Of a stretch of DNA of 64,000 nt, positions 43,251 to 51,921 are shown piece after piece; position 1 is the first letter of the stretch; each line of letters opens with the position of its first letter. The stretch lies in contig JAILJR010000230.1 in the NCBI GenBank assembly GCA_024694565.1, positions 18,875 through 82,874 of the forward strand. Direction: 5' to 3'. The position numbers and the translations under genes are program-made. Source of the stretch: Butyrivibrio sp. GTDB taxonomy: Bacteria > Bacillota > Clostridia > Lachnospirales > Lachnospiraceae. The notes beneath the pieces were generated by a model. The model was not told where the DNA came from. It worked only from the letters and a program-made list of their open reading frames with translations, and searched no databases.

Positions 43251-45015
43251 GAAGGTTACCTCCTTTTTTAAGGAGTTTGCCAATGAGATCATCATAAAGC
43301 CTTCCAAGGGAGGCATCGTGATGGATGGTCTTCATGACATACATACGCTTGTCGGCAAGAAGATATACCTTTTTGGGATCAGTGTTTCCTGCAAGCTCAG
43401 GATCCTTGCAGGAGGCATAGCCGTAAGAGGCAGAATAACGGATGTCATTATCCTTGGTACTCTGCCGGTTCATCTCATCTGAAAAATCAGATAAAAGCTT
43501 TTCTGTGCGATCTTTGTTTATAAACGGAAGCACGACAAGAAATTCATCGCCGCCCATTCTGCCTATGAGAGAGGCATCTTTAAAGCAGCTGCCAAGTATC
43601 TCTGAAAAACCGGTAAGCAGTCTGTCGCCCTTGTCATGCCCGTAATTGTCATTGGTGTATTTGAGGTAATCCAGATCCATGCTGATGATTGTATAGTTGC
43701 CGGTCAGCTCTGCAAGAACCATCTCGCATCTTGTTCTGTTATTCAGGCCGGTCAGAGGATCATTGTAGGCTATGCCCTCTAACTGCTTTTTCTCGCTGGA
43801 GTCATTAATGTATTCGATGCAGTGGTAAAAATAATTGAGCAGCAGACACATTATAAATACGACCGAACCGATTGTCATAAAGTTGATGCTGACATTTGCC
43901 TCACCGACTCTTGAGTGCTTCATTATGTTGAATTTGAGAATATCTATGGCTGAGCAGGAGAGAAAGACCAAAAGACCAAGGATCAGCATGTTGGTAGAGG
44001 TTCGTTTTATATCATGGAGATGTATGGCTTTCTTTTGATTAACAGCGGTAAGGGACAGAGAAATAATGATGAACACACCTTCAACGATAGCGAGTAAGTG
44101 AAGAAATGGCACAAAGTGGCAGATATGTATTATGCCGGTGATATGCAGGATGGTACTTACAATGACAAAGACAAGGTTAGATGCAAGAAGTATTATTCCT
44201 GCCATATAATATCTGGTCTGGCCTGCGGTGAGGACAAAACCAAGGATTGAAGCCGGGATCATGGAAAGAGAAAAATATTCAATAAAAGTATAGAATGAAG
44301 AGCTGTTTGCGATATAGCTGAATATGTCGTTATAGCACAGTATATAAACGCCCATAAATATAGACGTTACAGCACTCAGGAAGATGCTGAAATCGTGATT
44401 TTGGGAAAAAGCCACAAATGGAGCCAGAATAAGAAGCAGGAAGCCAAGGTGACATAGATATATTCCTATTGCCATTGGCAGTCGCTTCGATTGAACAAGG
44501 TTATTTCTGATGTCGTTGTAATTGCCGAAATATACGGGAGAGAATCCGGAGAATGAATCATTTTCCTGAGACGTGATCTCAATTATAAGTTCTTTGCCCT
44601 GAAAGTTTTCCGGAAGCTGTACAAAATGCTGCATCTTTGGAAGCATGCGGCCGCTTTTGGCAAATTCATCGCCGAAGCTGTAAATGAGGGCCTCATCTAC
44701 AAGCACTCTTACTGATGACAGGGTTGTTTTGAATGAGACAGTAGCGGGATCGATATGGCTGTCCGGCAGGAGATGCTTTAATGTAATGACATCCCCCTTG
44801 TTGATGATCCCTGTGCTTCTTCGCGGAGAGGTCAGACTATCGGGATTCAAGGACTCATTGTCACGAGAAATAGTCCAGCCGTTGTCCAGCTGGACCAGTT
44901 CGAACTGATTTGGGGTATTGAAAATAGGTGTGCCAAGAAAAAGCAGTGAAAGAGATGCAAGTAGCACTGCAAGAACTGACAGTAAAGCGACACGGATCTT
45001 TACAGTATTTAACAC
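43243..45015 (-). CDS. Membrane-bound diguanylate cyclase (GGDEF), first of a tandem pair
   Basis: 590 residues, GTG start with CGGAGGA upstream. Same plan as its neighbour: membrane helix, sensor domain, about seven membrane segments, GGDEF. The two share the LDNGWTI / LESGWTV opening and the YSFGDEFAKSGRMLPKMQHF / YDFGQDMYEKRQFIGKMFHF region, so they are paralogues. RMGGDEFLVV is intact. The RxxD site reads KDAS, again lacking the inhibitory pair. It lies only 18 bases after the TPM-domain gene, so probably belongs to that operon. Confidence 0.9.
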   Translation of the reverse strand: MLNTVKIRVALLSVLAVLLASLSLLFLGTPIFNTPNQFELVQLDNGWTISRDNESLNPDSLTSPRRSTGIINKGDVITLKHLLPDSHIDPATVSFKTTLSSVRVLVDEALIYSFGDEFAKSGRMLPKMQHFVQLPENFQGKELIIEITSQENDSFSGFSPVYFGNYNDIRNNLVQSKRLPMAIGIYLCHLGFLLLILAPFVAFSQNHDFSIFLSAVTSIFMGVYILCYNDIFSYIANSSSFYTFIEYFSLSMIPASILGFVLTAGQTRYYMAGIILLASNLVFVIVSTILHITGIIHICHFVPFLHLLAIVEGVFIIISLSLTAVNQKKAIHLHDIKRTSTNMLILGLLVFLSCSAIDILKFNIMKHSRVGEANVSINFMTIGSVVFIMCLLLNYFYHCIEYINDSSEKKQLEGIAYNDPLTGLNNRTRCEMVLAELTGNYTIISMDLDYLKYTNDNYGHDKGDRLLTGFSEILGSCFKDASLIGRMGGDEFLVVLPFINKDRTEKLLSDFSDEMNRQSTKDNDIRYSASYGYASCKDPELAGNTDPKKVYLLADKRMYVMKTIHHDASLGRLYDDLIGKLLKKGGNLHA

Positions 45016-45033
45016 TATATCAATCCTCCGTTT

Positions 45034-45903
45034 TTAGAAGTGTCCGTGGCTGCCTCCGTGGGAGCGTCCAGAGCTTGAGGAGTGGTACGAGGTTCCGCCC
45101 GAGCCTCCTCTTGAACCGGTATCCTTTGGTATTGGAGTTTTTGACAGAGTCTTGTTTATAAATCTGTCTACCTGGCTGGTCATCTTTATTCCCTTCGCAG
45201 ACTGGTAGCCGAATGCGCCTTCATTCATCTTAACAGTTTTCAGTCCGGATTTCATGGATAAAATCGGGAAAAGAGCTGCTATCAGACCGATCAGGAGACC
45301 AAGAATAGCGTTTTTTACATAATCACCGGTAGTCTTTGGTCGCTTGTAGCCTACATCGTAGGGAGTTCCCTGCTCGTAAAGCTCAAGATACTTATCCATT
45401 GTGTCTGCATATGTTACAAATGCAGCGTAAAAATCACCATCTCCCAGCTCATCCATCATGGCTTCAACCATTTTTTCCTGACCGTAGTCAGTAAGGGCAG
45501 GGGATTTGTCTCCATAGGAGCTGATGGCCCATTCTCTGTCATCCATGCTGACCATAAAGAGGAAAGCATTATTATTGAATTCTGAACCAAAGCCGTTGTA
45601 ATCCAGATAATCATCTGCAAAGTCCTGCACCGGACCGGGATGTGACTTAACTGTCAGAACTGCAATGTCACAGCCGTGAGAAGCGCTGAGTGAATCAAGA
45701 CGGCCAAGGAGACTTTCTTCTTCGCTGTCAGAAAGCAGATCTGCGTTGTCGAGCAGCCTTTCCTTTAATCGTTCACTTGGGATGACATAATCATCCCACA
45801 GGATATCGGAAGCACTCACCCTCATGGTGAGTATACATAGAAACACTGCAGAGAGTATAAGCGTCCTGAGTATCTGTTTTGAAATTGTTATTTTATTTGT
45901 CAT
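45034..45903 (-). CDS. TPM-domain membrane protein (YgcG/YdjH-like)
   Basis: 289 residues. A signal peptide or anchor (about 10-30, ending VSA) is followed by a TPM domain (NADLLSDSEEESLLGRLDSL to the WAISSYGDK strand, about 50-190), one membrane helix (about 198-220) and a cytoplasmic tail ending in a Gly/Ser/His-rich stretch (GGSHGHF), the usual tail of this family. TPM proteins act in membrane or protein quality control. With the zinc-ribbon and SPFH genes upstream it recalls the pspA-ydjGHI operon of B. subtilis; no PspA gene is present here. Confidence 0.85.
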   Translation of the reverse strand: MTNKITISKQILRTLILSAVFLCILTMRVSASDILWDDYVIPSERLKERLLDNADLLSDSEEESLLGRLDSLSASHGCDIAVLTVKSHPGPVQDFADDYLDYNGFGSEFNNNAFLFMVSMDDREWAISSYGDKSPALTDYGQEKMVEAMMDELGDGDFYAAFVTYADTMDKYLELYEQGTPYDVGYKRPKTTGDYVKNAILGLLIGLIAALFPILSMKSGLKTVKMNEGAFGYQSAKGIKMTSQVDRFINKTLSKTPIPKDTGSRGGSGGTSYHSSSSGRSHGGSHGHF

Positions 45904-45930
45904 GTGCTTTTATCTACCGTTCACAAACTT

Positions 45931-46983
45931 TTAGAAAAACAGCGTCAATACTGCAAATGCGATGACGGCTGTTATACCAGCTATGGGGAAATAATACTTG
46001 GAGGCCTGAACCGCGCTGAAAGGAAGATTTCCTACAAACTTTCCGGTCTGTCCGTTCATAGCAAAGAGGTAATTGATTTCCTTCCATGTAGTGTTGAGAA
46101 CATAGACAGGATAGAGTGCATATTTTACCTTTTCGTCGCTGGTAGTACAACTCTCAGCTGTCGGCCTTAGTGTATTATAACCATGTATTGTTGACTTGAA
46201 ATCAGTAATGGCAGAGGTGCTCATTCTCTTAATGGCTCTGTCACGGCTCTCCTGTGAAGTAACGTTGTACTTGTTGGCAAGAAATCCGGCAAGATAACCC
46301 ATGTTGAACGGAACCATAGCCTTCTGGTCGAAGGGCTCTATTGATTCCATGAGGTCATCAGGCATTTCCTTGGAGCCGTCAACAGGAACCTTTTCAAAAG
46401 ACTCGTAGCCGCTGCGCTCAATATGGTAGTGGCTGGTCTCTGTATAGTTGTAGTTGGAATCTCTCCAGGTTCTGATCTTGGTACCGGCAAAGGTTCCGGA
46501 ATAATGCTGTGTCGAGTCATAAAGCCAGAAGGGCACATATACGCCCTTTATCTCATCTATATGATTTTCGTCAAAAAATACCTTCGGAAGAAGCCGCTTT
46601 GATTTGACATAACTCTTATAAGCCTGCATTGCGTCATCCTTTGTCTTTGTGAAGGGGATGATGTAATCAGGCGCAAATTTTCCGTTAAACTTTTCGCTAA
46701 CTACAATATTGTTGCTGCAGAAAGGACATTTCATTGAACCGAGAGATTCTGTTGCGAGTATCTCGCCGCCGCATGAGCCGCAGCTGTAAATAAACATAGG
46801 CTGATCGCCCTGTGCTGTCTCATAGTTTTCGGCAGATACGTTGTCGCTGCTTGCACTATGGTTCGCAACGTAGTCCTTTACATCAAACTCGGAGTCGCAG
46901 TAAGGACATTTGATTTTCTGCGTCTTGGGATTAAATTCCATTGCCCCGCCACAGGCGGGGCACTCATATTCGTGTAAGGCCAT
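45931..46983 (-). CDS. Zinc-ribbon membrane protein (YdjG-like)
   Basis: 350 residues. Two N-terminal zinc ribbons (CPACGGAMEF...CPYCDSEF, residues 8-35; CGSCGGEIL...CPFCSNNI, about 68-90) precede a central domain with FWLYDSTQHYSGTF and a C-terminal hydrophobic helix (AGITAVIAFAVLTLFF). It resembles TFIIB-type zinc-ribbon proteins that partner SPFH/TPM proteins. Probably membrane-bound with ribbons in the cytoplasm. It lies between the SPFH and TPM genes with short gaps. Confidence 0.8.
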   Translation of the reverse strand: MALHEYECPACGGAMEFNPKTQKIKCPYCDSEFDVKDYVANHSASSDNVSAENYETAQGDQPMFIYSCGSCGGEILATESLGSMKCPFCSNNIVVSEKFNGKFAPDYIIPFTKTKDDAMQAYKSYVKSKRLLPKVFFDENHIDEIKGVYVPFWLYDSTQHYSGTFAGTKIRTWRDSNYNYTETSHYHIERSGYESFEKVPVDGSKEMPDDLMESIEPFDQKAMVPFNMGYLAGFLANKYNVTSQESRDRAIKRMSTSAITDFKSTIHGYNTLRPTAESCTTSDEKVKYALYPVYVLNTTWKEINYLFAMNGQTGKFVGNLPFSAVQASKYYFPIAGITAVIAFAVLTLFF

Positions 46984-46997
46984 GATATCCTCTGTTA

Positions 46998-48194
46998 TTA
47001 GTTAGGCTTTGGTGAACCACAGTTTGTACAGAAGTTTCCTGTATTTACATTTCCGCAGGAGCATGTCCATCCGGCTGCAGGTCTCTTTGAACCACAGGTT
47101 GAACAGAAATTACCGGTGTTGACAGCTCCGCAGGAGCATGTCCACGCGGGAGTATTGGAAGGAGCTGCCATAGAGGGAGCCTGCTGAACCTGCTGCTGCT
47201 GTGCGGCACCCATAGCAAAGAGCTGCTGTGCGTTCATGCCGCCGGCCTGCTGTGCCATGTTCATTCCTGCAAATGCCATCATAGGGCCTGTTGAGGTATT
47301 CCTGGCTGCATCCTGCATAGCCTGTGCCTGTGCGCCAACAAGTGTGGCAGCTGCCATTGTAGGATTCTTTAAAGCACCTGCGCTCTGAAGCTCCTTGATC
47401 TTGCGAGCATCTTCCTCGGATGCGTTGACAGAGCTGATACCAAAGGTACTGATCTTAATTCCGTAGGTTCCGGTCCACTTCTTGGAGAGAACATCATTGA
47501 GTGCATCTGCAATCTCTGTTGTGTGTCCGGGAAGTGAGCTGTAGCGGATGCCCATGTCCGATATCCTTGCAAAAGCGGGCTGAAGAGCAGTCAAAAGCTC
47601 GCTCTTAAGCTGGGAATCGATCTTGTCTCTTGTGAAATCACCGGATACATTACCAACAATATTCTTGTAAAACAGAATAGGATCAACGATTCTGTAGCTG
47701 TACTCGCCGTGGCAGCGAAGGTCAATATCCATATCGAGTCCGACGTTTGTGTCAACTACGCGGAACGGAACCGGATTGACGGTACCGTATTTATTGCCCA
47801 TGATCTCTTTGGTATTTACATAGTAAACTCTCTGATCCTTGGCTGTGCCGCCACCAAAGCTCATTCTCTTGTAAAACTCCTTGAAGGTGTTGACTATATT
47901 CTCACCGAGTTCGCCGTAAAAGATTGATGGCTCAGTTGACGTGTCATATACAAACTCACCTGCTTCGGCACAGATTTCTGTGATCTGTCCCTGATCTACC
48001 AGGATCATACACTGACCTTCATTAACCGCAACGATTGAGCCGTTGGAGATTATGTTATCATTACCCTTTCCCTGTTTTTTCTTTGCCTTTGTCATAAGCA
48101 CATCAGAAGTCAGTGATTCACAGTAAAAATAGTCTCTCCACTGATCGGAAAGAACGCTGCCTCCTGCTGAAAGTGCTGCACTAATAAGCCCCAT
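46998..48194 (-). CDS. SPFH-domain protein with C-terminal double zinc ribbon (YdjI-like)
   Basis: 398 residues. The N-terminal 280 residues form an SPFH/virion-core-like domain (EGQCMILVDQGQITEICAEAG; KISTFGISSVNASEED). An Ala/Gln/Met-rich linker follows, then two tandem zinc ribbons of nearly equal sequence (TWSCSCGAVNTGNFCSTCG and TCSCGNVNTGNFCTNCG). In B. subtilis YdjI helps place PspA at the membrane. It is the first gene of the minus-strand operon, RBS AAAGGAGA. Confidence 0.87.
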   Translation of the reverse strand: MGLISAALSAGGSVLSDQWRDYFYCESLTSDVLMTKAKKKQGKGNDNIISNGSIVAVNEGQCMILVDQGQITEICAEAGEFVYDTSTEPSIFYGELGENIVNTFKEFYKRMSFGGGTAKDQRVYYVNTKEIMGNKYGTVNPVPFRVVDTNVGLDMDIDLRCHGEYSYRIVDPILFYKNIVGNVSGDFTRDKIDSQLKSELLTALQPAFARISDMGIRYSSLPGHTTEIADALNDVLSKKWTGTYGIKISTFGISSVNASEEDARKIKELQSAGALKNPTMAAATLVGAQAQAMQDAARNTSTGPMMAFAGMNMAQQAGGMNAQQLFAMGAAQQQQVQQAPSMAAPSNTPAWTCSCGAVNTGNFCSTCGSKRPAAGWTCSCGNVNTGNFCTNCGSPKPN

Positions 48195-48450
48195 AACTGT
48201 CTCCTTTCATACTCAAAATATCAGTTATTTATCTGCCGCAAAATGAATATCGGGCACCTTCTATTTTCTCATATTTGAAAAAAAAATACCATTACTTTTA
48301 TGTTAAACTATAAATTAGTGAATTGGTTAAAATTCATTGGTCAGCCGGCCGGGCAGGACAGGACGCCGCGATGTCTGGCTGCCGGCTGGCTGACCACAGA
48401 ATTGTAACTTGAATTATGAAAGCTAAAAAATGGAGAAGCTTTGAACAAAA
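48195..48450. promoter_or_regulatory. Divergent intergenic region with a GC-rich hairpin
   Basis: AT-rich spacer that must hold promoters for both directions (not resolved). It contains a 57-base GC-rich imperfect hairpin at 48339-48395: GGTCAGCC pairs with GGCTGACC and the pairing continues inward through GGCCGG / CCGGC. There is no T-run, so it is not a terminator. Confidence 0.6.
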
Positions 48451-50061
48451 ATGATAAAGGCTGTGATAAAAGGCAATGAGGGTGAGAGGATACTGGTGGC
48501 CGAAAGGGGGGAAAGGCTTCAGGAGGTACTTGAAAGGAATGGGATTGAGGTGCCGCTTCCGTGCGGCGGAGAGGGAAGATGCGGAAAATGCAGGGTGAGA
48601 TTTCTGGATGGGTTACCTTCTCCCTGCAGCAGTGAGAGAGAGCTTCTCAAAGAGAGTGAGCTTGAAGGCGGTGAAAGGCTGCTGTGCAGGACGGTGCTCG
48701 AAGCAGACTGTCATGTCGATGTGACAGGTGTCTTTACAGGCCTTGAGATGAAGATACTTACTCTTGAGGAAGACGGCCCCGATAAAGCTTCGGCTGAAGA
48801 CTGCAAAAAAGAGCGGAAAGTGGGCATAGCCGTGGATGTGGGAACCACCACCATTGCAGCGGCACTTCTTGAAAGAAGTAATGGAGCTGTCAGGGTTATA
48901 AAGAGTTCAAGCATTGTCAATCACCAGAACGTGTACGGCTTTGATGTTATCTCGAGGATATCTGCGGCAGAGGATGCAGAATGTGCAGAAAAGATGCGGG
49001 ATATTGTATGTGAGGATATTTTCAGTCTTATAAAGGAGCTTGCAGCGCAGTCTGATGCGAATAGAAAGTCCGTATCGGATATTGACTTTATAGCGGTTGC
49101 CGGGAACACCACTATGCTGCATCTGCTTACAGGAAAGCCTGCAGAGGGGCTTGGAAAATATCCGTATAAGCCGGTATCGCTTTCGCTGGAGCATCTTGAC
49201 GGAAGCTTTATCTGTGAAAGCCTCAGGGGTGTAAGGGTGGATATTCTTCCGGGAATATCTGCATTTGTGGGTGCGGATATTGTTGCGGGAATCTATTATC
49301 TTAAAGGACTTGGAGAAGACAACTTCATGGTCCTGGATCTTGGTACTAACGGGGAGATTGTTTTTTATGAAGGAGGCAGGATAAGCACAGCGTCGACTGC
49401 GGCAGGACCTGTGTTTGAGGCAGGGGGGATTTCCTGTGGAATGGCGTCAATGAAAGGTGCAGTATGCAGTGTAACGGTTTCAAAGGACAGTTCCTATCCC
49501 ACGGGTCTTAGAGTTGAATACGAGACTATCGGCAAAGACCGGCCAAAAGGGCTTTGCGGAACCGGACTTATGGAGCTTGTGTCGGAACTGGTAAGAGTCG
49601 GGATCATTGATGGCACCGGACTTATCGAAGAAAGATTTTTTGAGGACGGATTTCCTCTCACCGAAGACGGGAGCATCAGACTTACCCAGAAGGATATACG
49701 GAGTCTTCAGCTTGCCAAGGCAGCGGTATTTTCAGGAATAGCTGCTCTTCTTAAGGGAAAAACGCCGGAAAAGCTATTCCTGTCCGGAGGATTCGGAAAT
49801 GCGCTTGACTGTGAGCGAATAAAGTATCTGCGCCTTTATCCAAAGGAGCTGGGGGAAAGGACTTCGGCTTCAGGAAATACAGCTCTTAAGGGATGTGCCG
49901 GATATGTAAAAGCTCATCTGTCTGGAAATGACGAAGGAAAAAAGGCTGAGGCGGAGGTTAAAGCAATCGCAGGTATGGCTGAAGTTACCGAGCTATCGGC
50001 AGCTGATGGATTTAATGATGAATTTATTGAGGCGATGAACTTTTATCAGACATCGCTATAA
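48451..50061 (+). CDS. [2Fe-2S]-ASKHA protein, corrinoid-protein reductive activator type (RACo/AcsV-like)
   Basis: 536 residues. The N-terminal plant-type ferredoxin domain has C38, C44, C47 and C79 (PCGGEGRCGKC...LLC). After a linker, an ASKHA ATPase domain (DUF4445 type) starts at about 128 with GIAVDVGTTTIAAALL, followed by VAGNTTMLHLL, FMVLDLGTNGEI and LSGGFGN. Such proteins use ATP to reduce Co(II) corrinoid proteins back to Co(I). No corrinoid protein or methyltransferase is nearby, so the client is elsewhere. RBS GGAGAAG. It lies 7 kb from the CooC-like/activase cluster. Confidence 0.85.
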   Translation: MIKAVIKGNEGERILVAERGERLQEVLERNGIEVPLPCGGEGRCGKCRVRFLDGLPSPCSSERELLKESELEGGERLLCRTVLEADCHVDVTGVFTGLEMKILTLEEDGPDKASAEDCKKERKVGIAVDVGTTTIAAALLERSNGAVRVIKSSSIVNHQNVYGFDVISRISAAEDAECAEKMRDIVCEDIFSLIKELAAQSDANRKSVSDIDFIAVAGNTTMLHLLTGKPAEGLGKYPYKPVSLSLEHLDGSFICESLRGVRVDILPGISAFVGADIVAGIYYLKGLGEDNFMVLDLGTNGEIVFYEGGRISTASTAAGPVFEAGGISCGMASMKGAVCSVTVSKDSSYPTGLRVEYETIGKDRPKGLCGTGLMELVSELVRVGIIDGTGLIEERFFEDGFPLTEDGSIRLTQKDIRSLQLAKAAVFSGIAALLKGKTPEKLFLSGGFGNALDCERIKYLRLYPKELGERTSASGNTALKGCAGYVKAHLSGNDEGKKAEAEVKAIAGMAEVTELSAADGFNDEFIEAMNFYQTSL

Positions 50062-50150
50062 GCGGTATCATAAGGGCAGTACTGGCAGTGTGAAGTAAAT
50101 TATGACAACTGCAGGAGATACCCCTTGGGACCATTCAGAGAGGACTATCT

Positions 50151-50321
50151 ATGATATGTGACAGCTGTTCCAACTATGTATATGATGAGGACTGGGAGTG
50201 CTACACCTGTATGGTGAATATGGATGAGGATGACTACTACAGGCTCATGTCCGGCGGATCGAAGGAGTGTCCGTATTATCAGGACAACGATGAGTACAAG
50301 GTGGTCAGGCACCAGATTTAG
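50151..50321 (+). CDS. DUF6472-type small Cys-rich protein
   Basis: 56 residues, below the ORF-track cutoff: MICDSCSNYVYDEDWECYTC, then an acidic region and ECPYYQDNDEYKVVRHQI. The CxxC...CxxC...C pattern suggests a bound zinc. It fits the DUF6472 family of Clostridia, of unknown function. AGAGG precedes ATG 50151. Confidence 0.75.
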   Translation: MICDSCSNYVYDEDWECYTCMVNMDEDDYYRLMSGGSKECPYYQDNDEYKVVRHQI

Positions 50322-50326
50322 AATTT

Positions 50327-50431
50327 GTAACTGTACAAGTTGCAATTCAGTTGTCAGCCCGTGCACAGATAAATTTTGCAAAAGTAACTTGAAAACAGTT
50401 GACATGGAAGTACAGTTGATGTTACAGTTAC
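50327..50431 (+). promoter_or_regulatory. trp operon promoter with inverted GTAACTGTA motifs
   Basis: TTGACA (50399-50404) with TACAGT (50423-50428, 18-base spacer) is the likely promoter. GTAACTGTAC at 50327 and its near complement GTTACAGTTAC at 50421 flank it, with further ACAGTT copies between, suggesting an operator. Confidence 0.5.
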
Positions 50432-50444
50432 TTCAACTTAATAA

Positions 50445-50731
50445 AGAATTAAACCGATGAAGGAGAGGAGTACCTCTTTATGATTCCTAAGAGAGAGCTG
50501 CGATGGTGGGATGCAGTAGGATAGTGGATTGGGAATGGACTCCTGAGGGCGCAGGGAAATGTTTTTTTATACAGAGTATATTGCGACGTTGGGCATACGT
50601 AAGTTGCCGGGGATATGCTGGTATCCTGCAAAGAGCATGGACTCACACCATGAATTCAAGGTGGCACCGCGGATTTGATAATTTGATGATTCGTCCTTGA
50701 TAGAAATTATAGTTTCTATCAGGGACTTTTT
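50445..50731 (+). promoter_or_regulatory. Tryptophan T-box riboswitch
   Basis: The T-box sequence AAGGTGGCACCGCGG (50658-50672) is unmistakable. Stem I has the AGTA loop-E motif near 50469, and opposite it GAATGGA places the specifier TGG (Trp) at 50536-50538, closed by AGGAG / CTCCT. The terminator GTCCTTGATAGAAA / TTTCTATCAGGGAC plus TTTTT (50693-50731) competes with the antiterminator. Uncharged tRNA-Trp should allow read-through into trpD. Confidence 0.93.
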
Positions 50732-50892
50732 GTTTGCACAAAAACACTGGCTTCCTGATAGAAGTAAAACCGGATGTAAAATCATTGGACTGGCCTTGGG
50801 AATAAATGACATTTGGACTTCTCCCATAAACGGGGTTCTCCTCATGACATATTACCTAAAACGGTATCCTCAGGCAGAAGAAGGAGGCAGAG
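50732..50892 (+). other. Leader between T-box terminator and trpD
   Basis: 161 bases. The 82-residue frame in the track starts inside the terminator stem and has no RBS, so I do not call it a gene. AGAAGGAGG at the end serves trpD. Confidence 0.5.
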
Positions 50893-51912
50893 ATGATCAA
50901 AGAAGCTATCGTGAAAATCGTAAACAAGGAAGACCTCACATATGACGAGGCTTATGCCGTGATGAATGAGATCATGAGCGGTGAAAGCTCGCAGATCCAG
51001 AACGCTGCGTTTCTGTCTGCGCTCTCGACCAAGAGTGCAAGGGCGGAGACTACTGACGAGATTGCCGGGTGTGCTGCGGCTATGAGGTCACACGCAACTA
51101 AGGTAGAGACCGGCATGGACGTCTTTGAGATTGTCGGAACCGGGGGAGATAATGCAGGGAGCTTCAATATTTCGACTACATCTGCTCTGGTGGCCGCAGC
51201 CGGAGGGATGAAGGTGGCAAAGCATGGCAACAGGGCTGCTTCCTCTCTCTGTGGAACAGCAGACTGTCTGGAGGCTCTGGGTGTCAATATCGAGCAGGAT
51301 CCTGAAATGTGTAAAAAGCTGCTTGATGAGGTGGGAATGTGCTTCTTTTTTGCGCAGAAGTACCACTCCTCGATGAAATATGTAGGCGCGATCAGAAAGG
51401 AGCTGGGCTTCAGGACGGTTTTCAACATACTCGGACCGCTGACAAATCCCGCTTCACCATCAATGCAGCTTCTTGGAGTATATGATGACTATCTGGTTGA
51501 GCCTCTTGCACAGGTTCTCATAAGCCTTGGCGTAAAAAGAGGGATGGTTGTGTACGGACTTGACAAACTGGATGAGATTTCCCTGAGTGCTCCGACTAAG
51601 ATCTGTGAGATCAAGGACGGCTGGTTCAAATCCTATGTGATAAACCCTGAGGATTTCGGCTTTAAAAAGTGTACGAAGGCTGATCTCAAGGGCGGAGATC
51701 CCGCAGAAAATGCCAGGATCACAAGACAGATCCTGGAAGGCGCAAAGGGGCCAAAGACGGATGCTGTTCTTTTAAATGCAGGCGCAAGCCTCTACATTGG
51801 CGGAAAAGCTGCCACTTTTGCCGACGGGATTGAGCTTGCGAAGAAAATAATTGAATCGGGTGCGGCTCTTTCGACACTTGATAAATTTATCAAAGCAAGT
51901 AGCGGAAATTGA
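50893..51912 (+). CDS. trpD: Anthranilate phosphoribosyltransferase
   Basis: Transfers phosphoribose to anthranilate. The 339-residue protein has the PRPP motif [17 protein letters not shown] (about residues 77-93), KHGNRAASS, and the anthranilate-site NPASP. It is first in the T-box operon because trpE and trpG are not present. trpC follows after nine bases. Confidence 0.96.
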   Translation: MIKEAIVKIVNKEDLTYDEAYAVMNEIMSGESSQIQNAAFLSALSTKSARAETTDEIAGCAAAMRSHATKVETGMDVFEIVGTGGDNAGSFNISTTSALVAAAGGMKVAKHGNRAASSLCGTADCLEALGVNIEQDPEMCKKLLDEVGMCFFFAQKYHSSMKYVGAIRKELGFRTVFNILGPLTNPASPSMQLLGVYDDYLVEPLAQVLISLGVKRGMVVYGLDKLDEISLSAPTKICEIKDGWFKSYVINPEDFGFKKCTKADLKGGDPAENARITRQILEGAKGPKTDAVLLNAGASLYIGGKAATFADGIELAKKIIESGAALSTLDKFIKASSGN

Positions 51913-51921
51913 GGAGATAAA

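Noticed and set aside
50697-50945. 82-residue ORF between T-box and trpD
   Set aside because: Starts within the T-box terminator stem, has no RBS, and overlaps trpD in another frame. I also considered a trpG remnant but saw no matching motif.
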